Positions 50,644 through 58,756 of a stretch of 64,000 nt of DNA are shown piece by piece. Every line of letters starts with the position of its first letter. The first letter of the stretch is position 1. The translations under genes were made by a program, and so were the position numbers. Source of the DNA: DASUGC01 sp035606665 (GTDB lineage Bacteria; Acidobacteriota; Vicinamibacteria; Vicinamibacterales; SCN-69-37); the NCBI GenBank assembly GCA_035606665.1, contig DATNEY010000026.1:308900-372899 (forward strand). The letters run 5' to 3'. The notes beneath the pieces were generated by a model. That model saw only the letters and a list, made by a program, of their open reading frames with translations, was not told the DNA's origin and made no database searches.

Positions 50644-52233
50644 GCGACGGAGACGGCCGGTGAGGCGGGACATCGCGACCTTGAATTCGTCGATGTGCAG
50701 GAGTTGAGCCGAGAGAGCAAGGACCGCCATCGCGATCCCGATCGAACCGAACACGGAAAGGGCGCGATGGAGATCGCTCGGGTCAGGGAACACTGACTTC
50801 AGCCATCGATGCGAGTAGTACGCCGCCACGGCCATCGCAGCGGATGCGACGCAGGTCTTGACGAACGTCGTGGAGACTCTCGTGAAGTCGCCGCCGCCAA
50901 GGCGGCGCGAGATCAGGAACATCAGCAGACCCGCGTTCACGATGGCGGCAATGGCGGTGCCCAATGCCAGCCCGCGGAAGCCGAAGAGCGCATTGAGCCA
51001 GAGGTTCAGGATCAGGTTGACGCCAATCGTCAGCAGACTCACGATGACCGGCGTACGTGGCTCGCTCAGCGCATAGAACGTCGGCGAGACGATCTTCACG
51101 ATCGAGTAGCCGATGATGCCTGGGGCGTAGCAGAGGAGCGCCGGCGCCGTCATATCCGTCGACAACGCGTCGAACCGGCCGCGCTGGAAGATGAGCTCCA
51201 CGATCGGATGCGCCAGGACCATCAGGCCGACGATCGATGGAATGGACAGCACCATCATCAACCTGACTCCCCAGGACAGGGTCGCCACCATGGCGGCGTG
51301 CGCACCCTCGGCGGCCTGCCTCGCAAGCTCAGGAATCGATGCGGTAGCGACGGACACGCCGAAGATGCCGATCGGGAGGTACATCAACGTGAACGCATAC
51401 CTGAGCGCCGACGCGGCGCCCAATTCGTGCGTCGCCAGCCAGGTGTTGACGAGCAGATTGATCTGGGCGGCGGCAGCGCCGATCGTGCCAGGCCCCATGA
51501 GGAACATCACTTCCCGCAGCGCGGGATCGCGGAAGTCGAGACGCCACTGATGCCGGTAACCCTCGGCACGGAGTCCGGGAATCTGCACGAGGAGCTGCGC
51601 CAGTCCGCCGCCGAGCATGCCTACGGAGAGCGCCGTGATCGGCACCACGCCGGCGCGTGAGAACACTTCGTAGAAGACGATGGTCGAGAGAATGAAGACA
51701 ACGTTGTACATCGCCGGCGCGCTGGCCGGGACGAAGAAGCGGCGGAGCGCGTTCTGGATGCCCATGCACGCGGCGGCGACGGCAATCAGCGTCAGGAAGG
51801 GCAGGTTCATCCGCGTCAGCCACACAGTGAGGTCCAGTTCACCGGGTACGCTGAGAAACTTGTCGTCCACGACGAGGACGGTCAGCGGTTTCGCAAACAG
51901 CCAGCCCAGTGCGACGACCACGCCGGTAATGAGCAGGAGCCCGTTGATGACCTGCGACGCCAACCGCCATGCGGCTTCCTTCCCGCCCTTGGTGAGTGTC
52001 CGTGTGAGGGTCGGTACGAACGCGGCGCTCATGGCGCCTTCTGCGAACAGTTCGCGCAACAGCGTCGGAATTCGTGTAGCGACGACAAACGCTTCGAATT
52101 GCGGGCCCGTGCCGAAGTACGCGGCCTGTACCTGGTCGCGGACGAGGCCGAAGATCCGGCTGCCGAAGGTGGCGATGCCGATGAGTCCGGCCGCACCACC
52201 GATACGTTGTCTTGGATGTGCGGCGTCAGGCAC
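50629..52233 (-). CDS. murJ: lipid II flippase MurJ (MviN)
   Basis: 534 residues, about 14 membrane helices of the MOP exporter superfamily. Family marks are ATFGSRIFGLVRDQVQAAYFG at the N-terminus, the RIPTLLRELFAEGAMSAAFVP segment with conserved arginine, and GVSVATASIPELAR. It moves lipid II across the inner membrane for peptidoglycan synthesis. The last residues are encoded by the period-8 repeat. GTG start; an intrinsic terminator for the preceding gene lies about 85 bp upstream. Confidence 0.93.
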   Translation of the reverse strand: MPDAAHPRQRIGGAAGLIGIATFGSRIFGLVRDQVQAAYFGTGPQFEAFVVATRIPTLLRELFAEGAMSAAFVPTLTRTLTKGGKEAAWRLASQVINGLLLITGVVVALGWLFAKPLTVLVVDDKFLSVPGELDLTVWLTRMNLPFLTLIAVAAACMGIQNALRRFFVPASAPAMYNVVFILSTIVFYEVFSRAGVVPITALSVGMLGGGLAQLLVQIPGLRAEGYRHQWRLDFRDPALREVMFLMGPGTIGAAAAQINLLVNTWLATHELGAASALRYAFTLMYLPIGIFGVSVATASIPELARQAAEGAHAAMVATLSWGVRLMMVLSIPSIVGLMVLAHPIVELIFQRGRFDALSTDMTAPALLCYAPGIIGYSIVKIVSPTFYALSEPRTPVIVSLLTIGVNLILNLWLNALFGFRGLALGTAIAAIVNAGLLMFLISRRLGGGDFTRVSTTFVKTCVASAAMAVAAYYSHRWLKSVFPDPSDLHRALSVFGSIGIAMAVLALSAQLLHIDEFKVAMSRLTGRLRRTQGT

Positions 52234-52316
52234 GGGGAATGTGGCAGACGTGTCGCGGATCAGCGACGAACGTGTGACGCGTGTCGGGGGGCCGCAGAGT
52301 GAAACCGAGAGTACCC

Positions 52317-52354
52317 AAAATAAGAAGGGGCCTCAACCCCTGAGTTGAGGCCCC
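52317..52354 (-). terminator. Rho-independent terminator (minus strand)
   Basis: An 11-bp perfect stem GGGGCCTCAAC/GTTGAGGCCCC with a 6-nt loop, followed on the minus strand by TTCTTATTTT. It is the only classical stem-plus-T-tract terminator I see in the window. It should end the yqeY transcript about 100 nt after its stop. Confidence 0.75.
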
Positions 52355-52454
52355 TGCCCGGAGGATGGATGAGAGGCGCTTGCTTGCCTTTCATCAGTCT
52401 TAGACGGGAGCGCCTGGAAAAAAGTTTGCGGGCGGAATTGTTAAGAACAGGTAA

Positions 52455-52904
52455 TCAGGACAGCCGCTTTTTGACGGCGTCACTGACGGCCCGGCCGTCG
52501 ACAGACAGGCCCGCCAGACGGGCCATCGTCGCCTTCATGACCTTGCCCATGTCCTTCGCATTCGTCGCGCCGGTCTCGGCAACGGCCGCTTCGACCGCGG
52601 CGGCAACGGCCGCTGCGTCCGCGGCCGGAGGCAGGAAACGTTCGAGGAAAGTAATCTCCGCGAGTTCACGGTCGGCGAGCTCCTGCCGCCCGGCCTTGCT
52701 GAACTGATCCGCCGCGTCACGCCGCTGTTTCACCAGCGCGCCGACAACCTGCAGCGACTCGCTCTCGTCTAACGAGCGTCCTTTTTCCACTTCCTTGTTC
52801 ATCAGCGCCGCTTTCAGCATGCGAAGCGGCGCCAGGGACGCCTGATCCTTGCGCCGCATCGCGCCGCCGATGTCAGCGGTCACCGTGTCGAAGAGGGAAG
52901 GCAT
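52455..52904 (-). CDS. GatB/YqeY-domain protein
   Basis: 149 residues. The YqeY family pattern is complete: RKDQASLAPLRMLKAALMNKEVEKG near the N-terminus, VVGALVKQRRDAADQF, AEITFLERFLPP, and the C-terminal DMGKVMKATMARLAG...VSDAVKKRL, which resembles the tRNA-binding tail of GatB. It probably binds tRNA or ribosome-associated RNA; the role is not defined. TAAACT ends 6 nt before the ATG, but it contains the stop codon of the preceding glycosyltransferase. Confidence 0.9.
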   Translation of the reverse strand: MPSLFDTVTADIGGAMRRKDQASLAPLRMLKAALMNKEVEKGRSLDESESLQVVGALVKQRRDAADQFSKAGRQELADRELAEITFLERFLPPAADAAAVAAAVEAAVAETGATNAKDMGKVMKATMARLAGLSVDGRAVSDAVKKRLS

Positions 52905-52910
52905 GGCGTC

Positions 52911-52916
52911 AGTTTA
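52911..52916 (-). promoter_or_regulatory. possible -10 TAAACT before the yqeY-like gene
   Basis: It ends 6 nt before the ATG at 52904. It overlaps the stop codon of the upstream glycosyltransferase, so coincidence is possible. Confidence 0.25.
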
Positions 52917-54068
52917 TCCCAGCGCCTGACGATAGAGGCCCGCGTAGGCCGTCGTTACGGCAGTGAGGCTGAAACGCGTGTCAACCAGTGTGGATGTCGA
53001 GGGCCGCGTACGTCTCGGCTCGTCGATCGCCTGCATCAAGGCGTCGCATAAGAGATCGGCGTTGCCTTTCGGTACGACGCGGACGTCGTCGCCGAAGATC
53101 TCATTGAGTTCGACGCCGCCGGGATGATCGGCTGACACCACCGGCGTGCCCGCCGCGAGTGCTTCGACCGCGACGGTCGGGAGCGCCTCGAGCAGCGAGG
53201 GCAACGCGAACACGTCAGCCACCGCGGCGTATTTCGCGACGACCGCGTTGTCGACGAGCCCGGCGAACGTCACCCGTGTCTCGACGCCGCGATCGCGCGC
53301 CTGGGCCTGGAGCGCCTCGCGCAACGGACCCGTACCGCAAATCACCAGTCGTACGTCCGATCGCGTGCGAGCGATTCGCGCAAACGCGTCAATCAGGTAT
53401 TGCTGACCCGCCAGCTCGTGCAGCCGTTTGACGTTGAGGATGACACGCGGCTCTTCGATGCCAAGCTCCGTACGCAAGGCCTGCCGGGCGCGCTCGTCGC
53501 GCGGCTGGAATGACGAAGCGATGGCCGGATACACCACCTGGCCACGCGGGTGCTCCAGGCCGACCGTCACGCCGTGCTCGAGCAGCTTGCGGCTGTAGAA
53601 CGACACGGTAGCGGCGCGCTCGAACGCGCGCGCGAAGGGGTCGATCGGCCGCCTCCGTTGATAGTGCCAGACCTCGGTTCCATACAACGTGAGGATGTAC
53701 GGCTTGTTTCTGGAGGATGCCCAGGCGGCCGCCACTTCGACGATGAGCCCATTGCTGTGGAGATGGAGGATCTCCACATCAGTCGCGGCCTCCGCGAGCG
53801 CCGCCCGTATCAGCCCCGCCTGCCGGATGGATTCGGTGCGCAGTAGGCGACCGAGACCGCTCGCCGGCTTCTTGCGGGGCAGCCGCCACACGCGTCCGGC
53901 GGCCAGCGGCGCCGCCGTACGTCCCTGGGCCGGCTCATGGGTAACGAGCGTGACCGAATGTCCCTCGCTCGCGGCCCATGCCGCGAGTTCAGCCGGCAGC
54001 AGCGCGTTCGCCGCTTGATCCGGCGGCAGGTGCGGGGTGACGTGGCAGATGCGCATGAGGCGGCTCAC
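52914..54068 (-). CDS. GT4/GT1-type glycosyltransferase
   Basis: 384 residues, GT-B fold. N-terminal acceptor domain: CHVTPHLPPDQAANALLPAELAAWA and ILHLHSNGLIVEVA. C-terminal donor domain: VILNVKRLHELAGQQYLIDAFA, VICGTGPLREAL, and the signature ADVFALPSLLEALPTVAVEALAAGTPVVSADHPGGVEL with its EX7E-like glutamate. Transfers a nucleotide-sugar in the cytoplasm, likely to a surface glycan. The GTG start overlaps the deacetylase stop (GTGA); ATG at 54056 is an alternative. Confidence 0.88.
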   Translation of the reverse strand: MSRLMRICHVTPHLPPDQAANALLPAELAAWAASEGHSVTLVTHEPAQGRTAAPLAAGRVWRLPRKKPASGLGRLLRTESIRQAGLIRAALAEAATDVEILHLHSNGLIVEVAAAWASSRNKPYILTLYGTEVWHYQRRRPIDPFARAFERAATVSFYSRKLLEHGVTVGLEHPRGQVVYPAIASSFQPRDERARQALRTELGIEEPRVILNVKRLHELAGQQYLIDAFARIARTRSDVRLVICGTGPLREALQAQARDRGVETRVTFAGLVDNAVVAKYAAVADVFALPSLLEALPTVAVEALAAGTPVVSADHPGGVELNEIFGDDVRVVPKGNADLLCDALMQAIDEPRRTRPSTSTLVDTRFSLTAVTTAYAGLYRQALG

Positions 54069-55048
54069 GCCGTCCGGCGGCGGCCTTCCGCGAACGTCCG
54101 GCGGTACTCAGCGAAGGTCATCCCTTCGGCGCCCAGTTCCTTCGTCGCGAAGACGAGGAACTGCCCGAGCCTGTCGAAAAACGCGTCCAGTTCGCCCTGC
54201 GTCTTGTTGTACGGACTGCCACCGACGATCGCCTCGCTCGAATGGAAGAGGAGATTCAGTATCGGTGCGCCGCGACGGACGATTTGACGGGCGAGGGCCA
54301 TCATGTCCGCCGTGGAACTGTACGAGGGCCGGAGCCATCGCACGCGCGCGATTCGCGCCAGCCTCAACACCCGCTTGGTGGTGTAGTTCCACGGCGCGCG
54401 GGCGTAGAGATGCTCGACCGTCTCCGGTACCCGTCGATTGAGCGCCGCCGAAATCGGCAACTCGAGCACGTCGCTCGACCCAGGCCTGGTCGCATCGTCG
54501 TAGGCCAGGAAGTACGGTGTCAGCGGTGCGCCAACGAAATCAGGTCCGTGCTTGTGCGCTTCGTAAAACAACGGCGCGACCGACGAATCCACGAGGTAAC
54601 CGGCTCGCTCCAGGGACGATACGTGCGAGGCCGAGAATCCGAATCGGCCGGACCGGTACGACACCGGCCGCGCGCCGACGGCGCGCTCGATGGACTCCGT
54701 GAGTGACGCGAGCTGAGCGTCGAACTGTGTCAGCGGCAGCGACAACGCGTACGGATGCCGATCGACGTCTTCGGGACTGAACGGCGGCGTTTCCCAGGCA
54801 TGGTGATGGGCGCCGATTTCACACGTGCCACGCGCGAGAAGGGTTCTCAACACCTCCGCGGAGCGCGGATCCTCCGCGACCGGGTGCGTGATCACGTACG
54901 TGGGCCGCACGCCATGGCGCTCGAAGAACTCGTGCAGGCGCCCGAGCGCGTAGAGGTTCTCGAACGTCTGGTGGCGCCGGCTCGCGGCGTCCCACTGGTT
55001 GTCGCCCTCGGTATCGATGGCGACGAGCAACGCTGGGCGTGTGCTCAT
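54065..55048 (-). CDS. polysaccharide deacetylase-like (NodB-fold) protein
   Basis: 327 residues. The fold's first metal aspartate is in VAIDTEGDNQWD, the second motif is EIGAHHHAWETPPF, and the arginine motif is SYRSGRFGF. This pattern is that of the WalW-like deacetylases found in glycan clusters. It would remove acetyl groups from a polysaccharide or glycolipid intermediate. Coupled to the glycosyltransferase gene downstream and 4 bp after the GNAT gene upstream. Confidence 0.82.
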   Translation of the reverse strand: MSTRPALLVAIDTEGDNQWDAASRRHQTFENLYALGRLHEFFERHGVRPTYVITHPVAEDPRSAEVLRTLLARGTCEIGAHHHAWETPPFSPEDVDRHPYALSLPLTQFDAQLASLTESIERAVGARPVSYRSGRFGFSASHVSSLERAGYLVDSSVAPLFYEAHKHGPDFVGAPLTPYFLAYDDATRPGSSDVLELPISAALNRRVPETVEHLYARAPWNYTTKRVLRLARIARVRWLRPSYSSTADMMALARQIVRRGAPILNLLFHSSEAIVGGSPYNKTQGELDAFFDRLGQFLVFATKELGAEGMTFAEYRRTFAEGRRRTA

Positions 55049-55052
55049 CTGT

Positions 55053-56096
55053 TCAGCGATCCTGATCTGAGTCGCCGAGCGTGACGTGCCAGCGGCTCGT
55101 ATCCTCGTAGAACGACCGCGGCACGTTCACCGCGTTGATCTTGGCCACGAAGTCCATGGTCGATTTCACGGCGTAGTAGCCGGACTTCTTCAGATGCTTC
55201 CGGTAACCGTCGTGCAGGGCGAACGTCCGGATCTTGTCCGAGTCCGCGTGCCGGGCCTCCCGGTCGATCCATCGCGTCAGCGTCTTCAGCGCCGCGTCAT
55301 CGTCTGGATCGACGAGCCAGTCGACCAGCAGCGTGACGCGGCCGCGGGGCTCCTGGACGTGCCGGTAGACGGCGTAGCCGGCGATGTCCTCACCGCGCTG
55401 GAGCGCCGCAATCGTGTAGCGGACGTGCGGTGGCTGAATGTACTTCCATGCGAGGTACGCGGCGTCGCGGCGGACGGCCAGCGAGAACTTCGCCGCAATC
55501 CGCTCCCACAGGCGTGTGAAACGGTCGTCGAACCTCGTGACGATTTGAACCTCGCCCTCCAGCGGCCGGCTTCGCGACACCAGACGGATCCACGGCAGCG
55601 TGACCGCCGATACGAACCGGTTCACCGCCATCGGCCAGTGCGGCCGGCGCAAGGCACGACGGCTCAAGGGCTTGACGAGGCACGGCACCTGGCCGAGATC
55701 GGGCCACTTCAGTTTCTGGAAGAGACGGTACGAGGACTCAGACAGGCCGAGGCCGAGGGAGGCGCCTACGTTGCGGTCCCAGGTGCGGAAGAGCACGTCG
55801 CCGAGACCCTGCCGCTGCCGTTCGGGCGCGACCATGACGTCCATGCCCCAGGCCGCGCCGATTTCCTCCTGCTGGATCTGAAGGCGGACGGGCATAGCCG
55901 CGTACTGGCCCACGATGGCCTGGCCCTCGCGCGCTACCCAGATGAGCGGTCCCGCCGCCGGGGTATTCGGATTCCGGCGGTACTGCCAGTCCCACCGAAG
56001 GCGGTTGGCTTCCGCCATGTCGTTGCCGAAGACACGGCGGTACAACGCTTCGATCTGCTTCCGATCCTCGGGCCGGTACCGATCAATCTCCGCCAT
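55053..56096 (-). CDS. GNAT-family N-acyltransferase
   Basis: 347 residues. N-terminal GNAT domain: YRPEDRKQIEALYRRVFG, WVAREGQAIVGQYAAMPVRL, and the CoA motif MDVMVAPERQRQGLGDVLF. The C-terminal half (AAKFSLAVRRDAAYLAWKYIQPPHVRYTIAAL, GYAVYRHV) is a second, GNAT-like or SCP2-like domain. Probably acylates an amino sugar of the product of this cluster. The ATG is the base immediately beside the period-8 repeat. Confidence 0.8.
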   Translation of the reverse strand: MAEIDRYRPEDRKQIEALYRRVFGNDMAEANRLRWDWQYRRNPNTPAAGPLIWVAREGQAIVGQYAAMPVRLQIQQEEIGAAWGMDVMVAPERQRQGLGDVLFRTWDRNVGASLGLGLSESSYRLFQKLKWPDLGQVPCLVKPLSRRALRRPHWPMAVNRFVSAVTLPWIRLVSRSRPLEGEVQIVTRFDDRFTRLWERIAAKFSLAVRRDAAYLAWKYIQPPHVRYTIAALQRGEDIAGYAVYRHVQEPRGRVTLLVDWLVDPDDDAALKTLTRWIDREARHADSDKIRTFALHDGYRKHLKKSGYYAVKSTMDFVAKINAVNVPRSFYEDTSRWHVTLGDSDQDR

Positions 56097-56160
56097 CAGG
56101 TGCTCGGGTGCTCAGGTCCTCGGGTTCTCAGGTTCTCGGGTCCTCGGGTTCTCAGGTGAG
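56097..56160. repeat. period-8 spacer repeat at a gene junction (CAGGTGCT / CGGGTTCT units)
   Basis: Eight exact-register octamers: CAGGTGCT, CGGGTGCT, CAGGTCCT, CGGGTTCT, CAGGTTCT, CGGGTCCT, CGGGTTCT, CAGGTGAG. It starts at the base next to the GNAT start codon and contains the methyltransferase stop at 56112. Confidence 0.9.
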
Positions 56161-56984
56161 AGGACGTACTCCATGTTACTGATGAGGGCGTTCTGCGTGA
56201 GCGGACTCGATCCTAGCCATCGTCCAATGGCCGCAGGCATTCGGCGAACCGTCGACGTCACGTGGAGCTCCTCGCGCTGCACGCGGAAACCAGCGCCGGC
56301 GATCTGGCCCCGCAGGCGCGTGACCGTGACGAGCTCGAGCAAATCGTCGTGTTTGACGACGCCGTTTCGCGCGTCACGGATGAACGAATTCTCATGCGCG
56401 GGTTCCTTCAGTGTCCAGGGGGCATGGCGGGCGAGCAGCCGAAACGTGCGGAACGCGATCGCGCGGCCCGTGAGGAGATGCAACGGCACCGGGATCTTCA
56501 GCCGCGGCAGGTGCGCGCCCGCGAACGACAAATACGGCGCCGTCGACAGGAACATCAGTCCGCCAGGCTTCAGCACCCGCCTGCACTCGCGGAGGTACAG
56601 CGGCGCATCCGCGACATGTTCGATGACGGCGTGTGAAAGGACGAGATCGAACGACCCGCCTGCAAACGGCAGCGCCATGCCGTCTGCCTGGAGGTAATGC
56701 AACCGATCCAGATGCTTCTCGCGAGCGAGCTTCGATCCAGCCTGACTGAACCTGTCGATGGGGTCGATGCCGACGACCTCGTCCGCGTGCTCGGCCAGGG
56801 AGAGCGGCATGCCGCCACCTCCACAACCGGCGTCGAGCACCCGGCCGCGGATCTCGACGCCCGCGCGCTCGAGAAACGCGATGACCTTGGCGCTGCGGTA
56901 GTACTCGAAAAGCGCGTAATCGTATTCGGATCGAAACCGGCGATCGGCGTGCGCTTTGATTTCTGCGTCGTTAATCTGGCGCAC
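56112..56984 (-). CDS. class I SAM-dependent methyltransferase
   Basis: 290 residues. Motif I is VLDAGCGGGGMPLSLAE near residue 50, the acidic loop is VVGIDPIDRF, motif II is FDLVLSHAVIEHV, and motif III is LKPGGLMFLST. The type is the UbiE-like Methyltransf_11 group, common in glycan and lipid clusters. The last 14 residues (PENPRT, RE, PENPRT) are the translation of the period-8 repeat. Overlaps the upstream GT39 gene by 14 bp. Confidence 0.85.
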   Translation of the reverse strand: MRQINDAEIKAHADRRFRSEYDYALFEYYRSAKVIAFLERAGVEIRGRVLDAGCGGGGMPLSLAEHADEVVGIDPIDRFSQAGSKLAREKHLDRLHYLQADGMALPFAGGSFDLVLSHAVIEHVADAPLYLRECRRVLKPGGLMFLSTAPYLSFAGAHLPRLKIPVPLHLLTGRAIAFRTFRLLARHAPWTLKEPAHENSFIRDARNGVVKHDDLLELVTVTRLRGQIAGAGFRVQREELHVTSTVRRMPAAIGRWLGSSPLTQNALISNMEYVLSPENPRTREPENPRT

Positions 56985-58755
56985 GTTGGTGTCCTGGGGC
57001 CGCCGCCGTCAGCGTAGCGGGTGGCGACTTCTCGATCAGCCACGCCTCATCGGCGCCGGGTGTTTCGTCGATCTGGTACCTGTCGATGACGCGCCGGTTG
57101 GGATAGCGATCGAGGATTTCCTGAATCAGGCCGGGTTGACTCTCGAATCCAACGGCCGGCAAACCGTAGGTCAGTATATAGCGCGCGTCGTTACGGTCGA
57201 ATCGGTCCTCGTAGTTGCCGAAGCCTCTGCCGACGAAGATCGGACGGATCCGGTTTTCGAGTGCCAGGCCGTTCGCCAGCTTGCCCTGCACGGTCGTTCC
57301 AGGCGGGAGATCCACGCCGAGCGCGAGTGACGCTCGATAGTTCAGATCCGAACTCGACTGTGCCCATCGCGCGTACTGTCCGAGATCCCAGGCCACCAGG
57401 ATCGTGGCAAGCGTGACGCCGACAGCCAACGGAACTCGCCTGGCGGCGAGCCACGCCGTCGATTGCTGCCAGAAGGCCATGGCAATCGCCGTTCCGCCCA
57501 CGACGATCGCGGCCGACAGACGAATCGTCAGGCTGTAGTGCCGCGCCGCAATATCCTCATGGAAAACCAGGCGTAAGGCGGCCGCCACGACGATGAGTCC
57601 GAGCAACAGGATCAATGGCGCCGCCAGCGCCCGTTGTTGCCACCCGGGCCGGGCGAAGTATGCCGGCAGCCACACCATTCCCGACCCGGCGAGGCCGGAC
57701 GCGAGCGCGACGATCGCCGGCACGAACATGACGTAGCGCCGTTCGTTGCCGGCGTCGTGGACGATGAGCTCGAGGAATCCAATCAGCACCCACAACACGA
57801 GCAGCCGCTCGCCGGGCTTGGACTCACGCCAGCGGGCCGCGATCCCGGCGATGGCGATCACAGCGCCGAGAACGACAAACCACATCCGGGAAAAAAAGTC
57901 GTGGCTCACGAGCAGGTACGACGCGCGATCCTTGAAGGCCATCAGCGTGTACGAGGGTTTCCGCTCCACGCTCATCTGCCAGTTGTAGAACCTGACCTCG
58001 TGCCAGTAGGGAATGACGAAATAAAGGCCGATGAAGAGCCCTGCCACGCCAATCCCCGCCAGAGTGAGCCACGCCGTCCGAACCAGCGGTTCCTCGGGCC
58101 GGGTGAGGCCGAGCTTCGTCCGAAGCCCTGCGAGCCGATCGGCGGCGATGACCCAGAACGCGTCGGCGACGATCGCCGCCACGAAGAACGCGGCCGACGC
58201 TTTCGTGAAGAAGGCCAGGACGGTCGCGACACCGGCCACCAGGCCCCACGTGGGCCGCCGCTCGCCCGTGCAGTACGCGGCCCACGCGATCACGATGAAG
58301 GCAGTCATCGTGGATTCCATCAGCGCCGCACGGTTCCACATCACCCACGTGAAGTTCACCGACAGCAGCGCTCCGCCGATCAACGCAACGCGCCTGCCGT
58401 GGTCCTCCACGCGCGACCCCCACAGCGCCGCGAGCCCCATCATCATGGCCGCGAGCGCCACGAGGCCGGATGCCACCGGCACGCTGCGCGCCTGCCACGT
58501 ACCGACGCCGAAGACCTTGAATGCGACGTACTCGAGCCCGGTGAATACCGGCGTGAGATACACGGGGTTCCAGCGATCCGTCTGCCAGGCGCCCCAGAGC
58601 ACCTGGTTGCGCGCGCTGTGAGTCCACGCGCCCTCGTCGTGCCAGACGATTCCGACCGAATATGTCGGCGGATCCGCGCGCAGCCACGCCACGCGCAAAG
58701 CCGCGCCCGCGAGCAGAATCAGCGCCGCCAGCGTCAGGAATCTATTCCGTGACAT
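56971..58755 (-). CDS. GT39/ArnT-like membrane glycosyltransferase
   Basis: 594 residues, 11 or more helices. The first loop carries VGIVWHDEGAWTHSARNQVLWG with the acidic residues that form the GT-C active site, followed by NPVYLTPVFTGLEYVAFKVFGVGTWQAR. The later periplasmic part has YGLPAVGFESQPGLI. Such enzymes use polyprenyl-phosphate sugars to glycosylate proteins or lipids outside the membrane. 1 bp separates it from the GT39-like gene upstream. Confidence 0.82.
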   Translation of the reverse strand: MSRNRFLTLAALILLAGAALRVAWLRADPPTYSVGIVWHDEGAWTHSARNQVLWGAWQTDRWNPVYLTPVFTGLEYVAFKVFGVGTWQARSVPVASGLVALAAMMMGLAALWGSRVEDHGRRVALIGGALLSVNFTWVMWNRAALMESTMTAFIVIAWAAYCTGERRPTWGLVAGVATVLAFFTKASAAFFVAAIVADAFWVIAADRLAGLRTKLGLTRPEEPLVRTAWLTLAGIGVAGLFIGLYFVIPYWHEVRFYNWQMSVERKPSYTLMAFKDRASYLLVSHDFFSRMWFVVLGAVIAIAGIAARWRESKPGERLLVLWVLIGFLELIVHDAGNERRYVMFVPAIVALASGLAGSGMVWLPAYFARPGWQQRALAAPLILLLGLIVVAAALRLVFHEDIAARHYSLTIRLSAAIVVGGTAIAMAFWQQSTAWLAARRVPLAVGVTLATILVAWDLGQYARWAQSSSDLNYRASLALGVDLPPGTTVQGKLANGLALENRIRPIFVGRGFGNYEDRFDRNDARYILTYGLPAVGFESQPGLIQEILDRYPNRRVIDRYQIDETPGADEAWLIEKSPPATLTAAAPGHQRAPD

Positions 58756-58756
58756 C

